20,604 nt of DNA from Isoetes engelmannii (Eukaryota; Streptophyta; Lycopodiopsida; Isoetales; Isoetaceae): positions 1 to 20,604 of the forward strand of contig JAANSK020280935.1 of NCBI GenBank assembly GCA_011763485.2, in the 5' to 3' direction. The notes below the pieces were generated by a model that did not search any database, was not told the origin of the DNA, and saw nothing but the letters and a program-made list of their open reading frames with translations. Of this stretch, positions 1 through 8,156 are shown piece after piece. The position numbers and the translations under genes were made by a program. The stretch's first letter is position 1, and every line of letters starts with the position of its first letter.

Positions 1-502
1 GCTGCTCTGCTGAATGCCCCACCTGAGAAGAAGTCCAGGACGTCACATCCTTCCATCATCAGCTTTCTAATAAGATACGTGCAAGTCCTGGAATCCAGCT
101 GTGTTGGGAGGAGAGATCCCGAAGAAGCCCTTTGTCTGGCCGAATTATGAGCATATACATTAATCACTCCCCACTTCTGATCCTGTGACCTGCAAGTGAG
201 AATTGAGCACCTCCCAAATTGATCTCTATACATTGACATAACCTTTAACTCCTTCTTCCACCCTATTATCGTCCCCGCCCTTTAACTCATTCTTCCACCC
301 TATTATCGTCCCCGCACTAGAGCACTGCATGATACAATACCCACATATTCCTTTCCCAACATATTAAACAAAACCGCTACTTCGCCTTTCTGCACTTATG
401 CTCCTACAAACAAACTATGTCTGTTAAAATTTTTTTCAATGCTAAAGAGAGCCTATTACCTTTAACTTCAGAGGATTTTAATCCCGTAATATTCCAGCTG
501 AG
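1..502 (-). pseudogene. LINE endonuclease domain, N-terminal part, broken
   Basis: The minus strand opens with KILSWNITGL, the standard start of plant LINE endonucleases (usual form: ILSWNxRGL). It continues to TDIVCL, after which TAG replaces the expected glutamine of the family motif DIVCLQETK; the next residues EHKCRK resemble what follows the motif. Further on, near 170-130, GVINVYAHNSARQR matches the endonuclease VNVYAP(N)S strand. Between these the frame is lost around the 37-bp tandem duplication. In an intact element the domain cuts target DNA to prime reverse transcription; this one is inactive. Confidence 0.72.
243..316. repeat. 37-bp tandem duplication inside the LINE
   Basis: Two adjacent copies (243-279 and 280-316) share CTTTAACTC and the run to GTCCCCGC with only a couple of differences. 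37 is not a multiple of three, so the duplication shifts the endonuclease frame. Confidence 0.85.
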
Positions 503-929
503 AATTTTATACTCCCTTGGGGAACACACTAAGCCGTTTGGGTGACGTAATTCCATTGCATTGTTCTCCCACTTTTGATACAACTCTCTTTTTGCTTCAC
601 ACACTTTCAACAACATAATCTGTGTTTTCCTCCGTTGGCAAATCTGCCCACCTATTACTATGTATTGGAAAATCCCCATTACCACCTTGATACTCTATTA
701 CCATATGTTCGGCAGGTGCATCCATATTAGGATTCACTTTTGGTGCCTGAACATTAGAACAACTATCGTCTATGAGAATGTTTGTGATACCCCCTTGGCT
801 AAGCAATCTCTTTTGCATTTGATTTTTAACTCTGCCACCATTATTGTGTTGTACTATGGCCCAACCCTCTTAACACACGATCTTTTGTGTTTTCTTCCGC
901 CTCCAGTTGCTCCTACTTTTTTTTGTCTG

Positions 930-2212
930 ACTCAGTTAACTTTAGAAGCTGGGATATTTTCACCTTCCATTCTGTCTAAGTTGAGATGATCGGCCCCATT
1001 CCCTTCCTGATTTGCCTCCGCTGCCTTCACATCCGCTACTTTGACACTAGCTTGTGCTTCTCCTCTGAACACGAAGCAATCCTCCAAACCCTTAATTTCC
1101 ATGGTGGGAAACATCCTCCTGATCTCCCACCCGTTTATAAGCCTTAACTTAAACAAGAAATAATACATTCCACTATGCACAATCGTAAATTGCGGAATAC
1201 TCTCCGATGCCGTAATGCCCACACAAACCCTTGGGCCCTTTGCTATGGGATGAGCTGTATAAGTCCCCAGATTTTTAGCTATAGCAATCAAGAATTCAGG
1301 ATCCAGCATATCTGGAGGGAGGTGTTCTATCTCAAGCCAACAAGGAAGTTTAATACGGAGGGAGGTGTTCTATCTCAAGCCAACAAGGAAGTTTAATAGC
1401 AGATAATTTATTTGGGGTAAATCCTGGGGTATAATACTGATATAACACAAATTCCCCTGCAAAACGATCAACTCCTCAGGAAACCATCTTCTCCACAGCT
1501 TTTTCGTCATCAAATAATATGAGAAAAAAATTACCTCCAATAGCCTTGATGCTCTGGAACTGTGTACTTTTAGAGCATCGAGATGCCTGGTGAGCCAATT
1601 TTGTAATCTCTTATAGTCTAGAAAACCTCCCGTGAAAAAATCCACCACTGCTTTAGAAATTAAATTTTCCATATTTCTGATGTGTCTGGAATGATTGATC
1701 TCGATTACTTTAAAAGCACTCTGCTCTGCCTTAAGGCCCGCAGATTCCAGAAGATGTTCTAAATTGGTGGGCGAATTTTTGGATGATACAGAACTTAAGG
1801 CTTCTTCAACTCTGCTGCTACAGGTTTCATTTGGAATTCCTTTCTTAATCCACTCAGAAAACCTAGATCTTATCAGTTTTTCTACAGTGTTACCCTACTT
1901 CCATGGATTGAATCTCTTAGTTTCACTACTCCCAGTAAAGGAATCGGGATGTCCCTGACTATTCATCAGTTCCTCTAGTTTCTTACCTGTACCTAGATCC
2001 ACAGTCGCAGGCTCTAAAGCAGAAATAGACAAACTATTGCTTACGACATTCTTTCCCTTTCCAGAATCGAAGATAGTGTTTCCCACATCCATCCGCCCTC
2101 CCGACACCAGGCCATGGCAAACTGAGTTGCCATCGCTGTCATTCCTCACCGTTCCGACAGAGCCCGACCCTGTCTCCACCGACAACAATGCAAATCTGGT
2201 CGCCACCGGCAT
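930..2212 (-). pseudogene. LINE ORF1 (DUF4283-like nucleic-acid-binding protein), broken
   Basis: Several minus-strand frames carry one protein in order. An N-terminal low-complexity part starts at 2212 (MPVATRFALLSVE). A middle part follows at about 1672-1400, with KKLWRRWFPEELIVLQGNL, resembling the DUF4283 stretch around the WxPGF-type motif. After that come LPCWLEIEHLPPDMLDPEFL and IAIAKNLGTY (about 1360-1240), matching the family pattern PxWIRLPxLPxxxWxxxxLxxIAxxLG. The frame changes around 1400-1314, where a 43-bp duplication sits. I infer an RNA-binding ORF1 role from the family only; no CCHC knuckle was seen. Confidence 0.62.
1314..1399. repeat. 43-bp tandem duplication inside LINE ORF1
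   Basis: Units at 1314-1356 and 1357-1399 are almost identical (GGAGGGAGGTGTTC start, AGTTTAATA end). The near identity suggests the duplication is much younger than the decay of the host LINE. It shifts the ORF1 frame. Confidence 0.88.
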
Positions 2213-2420
2213 CGCCTTCCTGTCCGTAAAAGACTATATAATTTACTTTACGTCAACCAAACAGGGTCAACATGCTTGCTTTTAAGCCAACTGTAAGCCA
2301 CCATGTGGCATTCATTCTCCTCAAGAATGAAAAACGACAATCTATTCTTGCAGGAGCATCTCTGATTGCTCCTCTAACTGGCTACAATAGGTAAGTTTGA
2401 TCTATTAGTTTGCTGGACGT

Positions 2421-2570
2421 TGTGGAAGGACATGTGGTTGGGCATTCCTGCGAAGCAGGTGCCCCCCAATCACCTCCAAAATCCGGTCGCGCCTCAACGG
2501 CGCTCCCAGATTTTGGAGGTGGTTGGGGGCACCTGCTTCGCAGGAATGCCCTCCCACATGTCCTTCCACA
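2421..2570. mobile_element. Foldback MITE A: near-perfect 150-bp palindrome
   Basis: The whole element is an inverted repeat. The left arm starts TGTGGAAGGACATGTGG and the right arm is its reverse complement, about 73 bp each with a few mismatches and a loop of about 4 nt near 2494. It should extrude as a long hairpin, or give a hairpin RNA if transcribed. Internal words GGCATTCCTGCG and GGGAGCGCCG recur in the neighbour at 2765-2852, so the two are related. No coding capacity; the open frame across it is a by-product of the palindrome. The superfamily is not clear, and no convincing target-site duplication was found. Confidence 0.72.
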
Positions 2571-2764
2571 TTACAACTAGAATAATTTTGGTTATTCCAA
2601 GATTTATTCCTTTGTGCCCATAACAATTTGGCATCTTGTATATTTTGTGGTGAATAGAGTATTGCAAGCATATACTAGAATATACCCCAATATTTTCTAT
2701 GATTGGCTTAAAATTCCTATTGCATGTAATTTCCCGGTAGCTATTCCCTGGTGGCAGCTCGTAA

Positions 2765-2852
2765 TGTGGAATGCCATCTGGGATGGCATTCCTGCGTGGA
2801 GGGAATCCACGTCAGCAACCGGGAGCGCCGCCAGACCAGCTGGCATTCCACA
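2765..2852 (+). mobile_element. Small MITE B (88 bp), relative of MITE A
   Basis: The ends are inverted repeats TGTGGAATGCCATCTGG (2765-2781) and the complement of TGTGGAATGCCAGCTGG (2836-2852), with one mismatch. The left end also contains a perfect short hairpin, GGAATGCCATC and GATGGCATTCC around a TGG loop (2768-2792). Shared words with element A occur in the same order (TGTGGAA, GGCATTCCTGCG, GGGAGCGCCG). The right flank ACGTCAAG mirrors the left flank of element A (GGACGT), so A and B might be the two ends of one about 450-bp composite (2412-2863). Confidence 0.6.
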
Positions 2853-2989
2853 ACGTCAAGGGAAGGCCAGCAGATGAGAACTCTGGGCATTTGATGCTGC
2901 GCATGTGAGAAGGGAGACCGTTCTTCTGGCTTGGCATTTCAAATAATAGATCTGCATAAACTCTGTTTCAAACCAGAAATTTGAGCTGT

Positions 2990-3152
2990 TTTTTGCTTTT
3001 GATCACCGAATTTGGTGAAGCCCTGTTTCTTGTCAGATTTGGGGAAGCCCTGTTTCTTTGCCTAATTTGGTGAAGCTCTGTTTCTTCGCCCTGTTTCTTC
3101 GTCTAATTTTTGCTTCTGATCACCGAATTTGGTGAAGCCCTGTTACTTCGTC
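2990..3152. repeat. Degenerate tandem repeat, about 30-bp unit
   Basis: The phrase AATTTGGTGAAGCCCTGTTTC recurs in diverged copies from about 3008 to 3145. A longer block, TGATCACCGAATTTGGTGA, appears at both ends (about 3000 and 3118). No reading frame stays open; function unknown. Confidence 0.7.
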
Positions 3153-3255
3153 TATTCGCCCAAACAAACTGCACAACATGAAGGAGCCAGAAGGGGGGGC
3201 ATGGCGCCATAGCCAGGCGCTTGGCCACCAGAGCAATGGCCTCAAATGCAACTGA

Positions 3256-3512
3256 ACCAGAAGCAACTGAAGAAGAAACTGAAGCAAAGCCATGGATCCC
3301 CATAGCCAGAGCTCAAACCCAAACCCAATCGCATGGCCATAGCTATAACCAGAACTGAAGAAGAAATATATATAGCCATAACCAGAACTGAAGAAGAAAT
3401 CGCCATAGCCAGAACTGAAGAAGAAACTGAAGAAAACCAGAAGCAACTGAAGAAGAAACTGAAGAAAAGCCATGGATCACCATAGCCAGAGCTCAAACCC
3501 AAACCCAATCGC
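3256..3512. repeat. 180-bp-period repeat with (AACTGAAGAAGAAA)-rich core
   Basis: A 77-bp segment at 3256-3332 (ACCAGAAGCAACTGAAG to AACCCAATCGC) is repeated at 3436-3512, exactly 180 bp away. Between them several copies of AACTGAAGAAGAAA and CATAGCCA form a lower-order repeat. The 180-bp period keeps frame, and the purine/pyrimidine bias produces long minus-strand open frames of FFFSSGYG type. These are low-complexity artefacts; the plus frame (EATEEETE) is interrupted by stops. Confidence 0.75.
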
Positions 3513-3920
3513 GAAGAACAGAGTGAAAGGAGACGTTTGACAGGCTGGGAGTACCAACAGCTGGCAGTTGTGTCAGAATGCTGACCCGATTGTGATTCTG
3601 GTGTAGAATCATCGCCACATGGCATCCTCCAGCTTAAAGTCCAGAATGAGTGACCCACTTTCCTTGACATAGAGAGAACCAAAGCGAACTTTTGCGGCTA
3701 TGCAAGAGCTATGGAACAAGCCTTGCAACTTGGAGCCCATTGGCGTCTGGGGTATTATCAAGAAAATATAGTAACGGAGTTATTCCTTTTGATAGTAGAT
3801 TAGCTTTGAAAATTACAAGGCCAGACATCAAAACATATACATTCTATTTCTGTTTCTGTTTATTTTAAGGCTTTGTTTAATGTGGTTTTTACATCTTTAA
3901 TTTATGCATTTGCTTTTCAG

Positions 3921-4079
3921 AATCTTGCAAGCAAGTCTTTACTGAAAGATAATCTTATGAAGGCAAATGAGTTAAAGCCCATTGCTAATGGAATTGGCGT
4001 TGCTACATCTCAGCATTAAATTGCTTACTGTCTTTCAATCCAAATGTCAGCACTTACTAAAGCAACAAAGGAATCACAA
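3921..4079 (+). pseudogene. Coding-like stretch flanked by splice signals, one in-frame stop
   Basis: After a good acceptor (TTTGCTTTTCAG) 53 codons run to a canonical donor (CAA then GTAAGA at 4080). They read protein-like text such as KDNLMKANELKPIANGIG and, after a single TAA, MSALTKATKESQ. Length is a multiple of three. I do not recognise the family. It may be a real terminal exon ending at the TAA (4017-4019), an exon of a decayed gene, or chance. No convincing partner exon was found; the stretch near 3685-3770 is a weak candidate. Confidence 0.3.
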
Positions 4080-4144
4080 GTAAGACACTCCAAAAACATC
4101 CCCATGTCTAGGTCATAGCCCTTCCTATGAATTATTCAAGAGTA

Positions 4145-4267
4145 CTTCCTAAACTGCTATGCTTCAGGTCACGGGTTCAACGCTTCGTTGTGAGTGGTCA
4201 TGACCATTGTAAAGTTTATATATTAATACATATTCTTACCCTCAAAAAAAAAAAAAAAAAAAAAAAA
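4145..4267 (+). mobile_element. tRNA-derived SINE 3' fragment with poly(A) tail
   Basis: GGTCACGGGTTCAACGC (4167-4183) matches a pol III B box (GGTTCRANNC core), and the sequence ends in about 24 A residues (4244-4267). No clear A box is visible upstream, so the copy is probably 5' truncated. The B-box context resembles the tRNA-like module of the SINE at 5262-5613, but the tail differs (poly(A) rather than a TAGAA repeat). Confidence 0.5.
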
Positions 4268-4917
4268 CTAGCAGTAGGGCAGGCTTAGGGCAAAGGTTGG
4301 ATGGTTAACTTTGAAGGAGAAAGAGATAGAAAAGCTTTTGGGATTAGTAGGCAAATTGGAAGGAGATCCCATCCAGCTTTTTAACGCTTTCTGGTGAATT
4401 ATAGGAATTCCTCGTTGAAGAATGGTAACTTTGGAATGAATAAGGGCGAAATAGTATTGAAGGTTTCTCTTGATGATAGTCAATATCATATTAGTAAATT
4501 TGATCTAATTAGAATTGAGGGATAAAGTTTAAGAAAGTTTGAACGTTTGAGAAGTTAATTCTTTTTTACATTTTACTTAATAAGTGGTGCATCAATTAGT
4601 ATTAGTCCGTTAGAGGTTTGATTTACATAAATATGTTTAATGTTGTTGCGACATGTACTGTAATAGATATTTTTCTCCGTACCAAGTTCTCTATACCCAG
4701 AGACCCAGCACTCACCTATGACTTTTGTGCCCATCGTAAACTGACATCAGAGCAGATAGTTTTGGCCTTCCTTTGATTAAAGTAATTTCTTGACTGTCAT
4801 ATTAAATCAAACACATCATGAGGCACTTGTTAAAATAAGTAAACTGCGAACATTCTGGATAATCTTTCCCAATGCGAACCTAGGATTCTTTTTTACCTGG
4901 AAAACAATGGAAAATGG

Positions 4918-4940
4918 TTTTTTTTTTTTTTTTTTTTTTT
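4918..4940. repeat. Poly(T) run of about 23
   Basis: An uninterrupted T run, with shorter runs at 5103-5124. It could be the poly(A) tail of a minus-strand retroposon, but no body next to it was recognised. Confidence 0.6.
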
Positions 4941-5179
4941 AATGCTATTTCAGTCGGATTCTTATCACGTGGATTTGAGCAGCCTGGTTACCAAAGTTTC
5001 GTGATGCATATTGAAGATCTGTCCCTACCAAGAATGTTGTTTCGTAAGCAGAGGAGTTAAGCAAGTTTTAAGTTTGAGGTTGAGCCTGAGAAGCAATGTC
5101 TCCTTTTTTTTTCCTTTTTTTTTAATTGAGGGACGTCAGTCTATTCATCATCACATCATGATTACGTGCTACTTCAGTT

Positions 5180-5275
5180 GACAGTAATACGCATCCTGCT
5201 CTCCTTGTTTAGGTCCCATAGGCCAATTGGTCTCCGTGGATGATAAAAGCTCTATTTTATTCTATCTATTTTACA
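5180..5275 (+). mobile_element. Short SINE-like element (family b), tail-to-tail with composite SINE
   Basis: The body has TTTAGGTCCCATAGGCCAA then TTGGTCTCCGTGGATGAT, followed by AAA and a (TTCTA)n-type tail. The same body occurs in the opposite orientation at 7281-7388 and 12650-12750, and diverged at 9663-9712. Its tail (5252-5275) merges with the tail of the minus-strand composite SINE. Related to a tRNA by its CTCATAGACCAGTTGG-like core in the diverged copy. No coding capacity. Confidence 0.6.
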
Positions 5276-5613
5276 GATCACATGGAAGCCAATGCAGTCC
5301 TAGGCGCGATTAATTTGATTCTATGCTAGGAGCTCATTTGCATGTGATTATCCATTACATATGGCAAGTTTAAGGTCTCTACCACAGGACCAATTGATCA
5401 TACTTGAACCCACGTTTAAGGTCCCTACCACAGGACCAATTAATCATACTTGAGCCCACGACCTCGGGGCAATGGAACTTTAAGGTCCCCATTACTAGAC
5501 CGATATTGGCCAGGTCGGAACCCGTGACCTCAGGTGTGGCAGTTTAAGGTCCTGCCACTAGACCATGTCCCGAAGGACACCTGAGAAGTAATGTTATCCT
5601 GAGATGGTGCATG
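5262..5613 (-). mobile_element. Composite SINE with four tRNA-like modules
   Basis: On the minus strand the first module (about 5575 to 5515) has an A-box-like TGGTCTAGTGGCAGG and a B-box-like GGTCACGGGTTCCGACC. A second module (about 5513 to 5446) has TTGGTCTAGTAATGGGGAC and GAGGTCGTGGGCTCAAG. A third and a fourth (5450-5407, 5412-5365) repeat ATTGGTCCTGTGGTAGGGAC with a one-base difference in the last part. The 3' domain (CGCGCCTAGGACTGCATTGG) and an AAAATAGATAGAATA tail follow. The sequence from GCAC at 5613 onward aligns with 12751 onward, which fixes the 5' end. The other copy has three modules, so the number varies between copies. Confidence 0.7.
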
Positions 5614-5619
5614 TTCTTA

Positions 5620-7280
5620 TCTTATGGCCTAAGCAAGGCAAGGTGCCAAATATTCGTTTCTTTTGAATAGCCAAATATTGTTTCTAAATCATCTCAACAG
5701 AAGGAACTTCCAAGAAAGAAATGAGTATTTACTAAACTACAAGCTACACACAGCTCGGTATTTGACATTACAAGCTATCCCGTAACTCTGATCGGGAGCT
5801 TAGATGGTTATCGGGCAGTATTACTAGTCCGGCCAATGAATTTTGGCATCTGTGGACTTTTTGGAGGGAAAAAAAAGGAGCATCCAAGGCTTCCTATGCT
5901 CTCTGTTTGTCTAAAAAGTTTCGAATATTTCTTTTCCACGCTCAGGAACAGATTTTTTTTCGAAGGGTTATGTCGGCGAGCCTTCCTAATTATGCAAGGA
6001 CACGGAGGTTCCCTTGCTTCTATCATTTCATCGGTGTGCATTTTATTTTTTGCCTCTTCCTTCTCTTCATAGGGTTTCAATCATACATGAGAGTTGTTTA
6101 CATTTTGATTTTTATTCTTGCAGGTCCAGTTTAGGTGTCTTTGGATTCAGTGCTTCAATATTGGTGCTAATAATCTGGTCTATGGTTCTGATCGATCACA
6201 AAAGTAAGGTTTGATTGCATGAGAGGGATTCCAATATATCCATGTCTCTGAACCTTTGTCAAACCATCCCCATTAGATTTTTCTAGTCTTGCATTTGCCG
6301 AACGCCCAGAGGTTGGTGTCAACTTTGTTTTAATATTTTTATGCGACGGATTTGGGGCATTATTTTCTATGGTTTTTAGACCAAAACCATCCACATTTAT
6401 CATTCCAGCTCGAATTTGCGGGCGGGGATAAACAACTTGTTCTGGCATGATTGAAGAATCTGCGCAGATTTGGGGTTGGCCAAGAGGGTTATTTGCCATG
6501 AGGAGCGTCAATGCTTTGACTACTTTAAATTTATATGGTACGAGATACAGTTATCCTGCTATTTATTCTTACCCAACCAACAGGTAAATCGTTCAAACAA
6601 GATTGACCACTAAAGTAGTTATATGCTTCTATTAGAAATACATTTTTAAGTCAGTCATCTTTTGCACCTTAGGCTTTGCACTCATGTTACGTGAATGGTC
6701 ATGTGCAGTCTTCAATTTGCTTAAGCAATATTTGACTTGAAATCAAACTTTGTGCATCTAATGAAAGAAACGCTTCATATGCAACTCACTTGTTGAGTTT
6801 TCTTTTAATTTCATTTATCTTCGAAGTCATGTATGCTCAAGATTGGCATTATGTAATATATTGTCAACTTCCACCCATGTGCTCTAACACCTACATGACC
6901 AGTGGGGAAGCACCGAAAGCGGAAAGCATTTTTAGTGGGCCAAGTGGAGCTACTCATCAGAAGCCAGAGCCCATGGGAATATACACACTTGACTTTCTCA
7001 ACTGATTGAAGGAGCAGGCAAGGGTGATTTCCTCACGTCTTCAAATTTTATATTGTCTTTTGTGCTCATGCATCGTCCACGATGCGCTGAGGCGACAGAC
7101 GATAGGAAGACAAGGAATGTGAGTCGGTGATGAGCAGGAGCAAGATTTGTGGCACATGGGTTTTGAGAAGAGGGACCTAGATCCATTTCTAATTGCATGT
7201 TCAAAGATAGATAGATTTTTTTTACGTTCACGAGAACCTAATCGGGTCATGAGACAGTACATGTAAAGGGGCAGAAGAAT
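5620..7280. other. No convincing gene
   Basis: The AT-rich stretch holds several short open frames but none I recognise. A 114-codon minus-strand frame (6511-6167) is proline- and asparagine-rich and might be a LINE ORF1 remnant, but no diagnostic motif is present. A plus-strand segment at 6124-6204 sits between TTCTTGCAG and GTAAGG and could be an exon; two frames are open through it, so it cannot be called. No RNA gene or terminal repeat was seen. Confidence 0.5.
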
Positions 7281-7388
7281 ATAATAGAATAGAATAACAT
7301 TTTTATCATCCATGGAGGCCAATTAATTTATGAGACCCGTACAAATAGGAACAGCAAGCGCATTACGGCCTGAGTGAAAAAACCCAGG
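7281..7388 (-). mobile_element. Short SINE-like element (family b), near full length
   Basis: On the minus strand the copy starts GGGTTTTTTCACTCAGGCC, carries GGGTCTCATAAATTAATTGG, then GCCTCCATGGATGATAAAAA, and ends in TTCTATTCTATTATATTC. The other copies (5180-5275, 12650-12750) match along the body, which sets a unit of about 100 bp with a pentanucleotide tail. It lies about 770 bp upstream of the GONST1-like start codon, in the likely promoter or 5' region. Confidence 0.6.
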
Positions 7389-8156
7389 TGAAGGTGCTAG
7401 CTATTTAGAAACGTCCCAAAGTTTCAAGATACCATTTTCTTTTAGTAAACAAGTAGAAATTGGACCCAAACAAAGATACCCAAAAAAAGAAACGAAAAAG
7501 GGAGTTCTTAAAAATAAAGGGCCAGAATTCTTCGTACAGTTTGGATTTCGTACCATACCCTTGTTCTGGCCTTCTCCTTTATAGTAGAAAATCCGCTCTG
7601 AGGTAAATCAATCAGTAAATGGAACCTGGGTGCTCTGTCGGAGTCCACAAAAGGAGTTTTTTTTGTCTGGGGCGCACCTTTTTTCTTCTGCAACCCTCAT
7701 CCCCATACCCAGTTTCCTCAGATTTCCTGTTCTCATTCCTTTTTCATCCACCTGTTTTAAGATAAAGGCGTCTTGGAGATTGCAGCTGCTATCTGGGCTT
7801 TGAAATTTTATGATAGTTTGGGGTGGATCTCAGTATTTGATTGATGATTACCAGATACATCTTGGTCAGATTTGTGCTGGGGCATTTTGTTTGTTGATGA
7901 TGGTGTCAGAAATCTTGAGCAATGGTCTTAGATCATTTAGACATTTTTGAGGTGTCATCTACCAGTTCGAAGCTACCAACGATTTTGCATCCTATGGAGT
8001 ATGCTAACTTATGTTTCAATCATTATCAAGTTTTCTGCTGCTGATCGACCTTTCCAGCCCATTCTTAGCCGGAAATCTGACGATTTTTCTAGATCAGCAG
8101 GAATAAGTGAACTCTGCAGCATACAGGCTAAGTGAAGCAACAAGTATACTAGAGCT
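7389..8156 (+). promoter_or_regulatory. Upstream and 5' UTR region of the transporter gene
   Basis: No protein gene was found here. An in-frame TGA at 8133-8135 closes the reading frame just before the ATG at 8157, so this is non-coding leader. Possible acceptors TCTGCAG (8118) and CATACAG (8127) lie just upstream of the ATG, compatible with a 5' UTR intron. An upstream frame starting at 7947 (62 codons) overlaps the leader and may be a uORF or chance. No unambiguous TATA box was assigned. Confidence 0.4.

Larger units (their letters stand above)
1..2280 (-). mobile_element. L1-type LINE, 5' part, decayed, truncated by window edge
   Basis: Read on the minus strand, the order is an ORF1-like protein (about 2212 to 930) followed by an apurinic-endonuclease start (about 502 to 1), the order of plant L1 elements. 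The reverse transcriptase would lie beyond the left edge. The ORFs are broken by several stops and frameshifts, including two short tandem duplications (periods 37 and 43 bp) that are not multiples of three, so this is an old inactive copy. The 5' boundary near 2280 is approximate; I saw no clean target-site duplication. No promoter could be identified. Confidence 0.75.

Noticed and set aside
2420-2877. Plus-strand open frames across the foldback elements
   Set aside because: They follow the palindromes, repeat the same words on both strands and have no protein likeness.
3103-3682. Two long minus-strand open frames (117 and 146 codons) rich in F, S, G and Y
   Set aside because: They overlap in different frames over a low-complexity tandem repeat, so openness comes from base composition, not from selection for a protein.
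6124-6204. Exon between TTCTTGCAG and GTAAGG
   Set aside because: Two frames are open, neither recognised, and no partner exon was found, so chance is as likely.
6167-6511. 114-codon minus-strand ORF
   Set aside because: No domain or family likeness, no partner ORF; kept only as a note under the gene-free stretch.
7947-8135. Protein gene of 62 codons upstream of the transporter
   Set aside because: No likeness, ends in the presumed leader of the transporter; at most a uORF.
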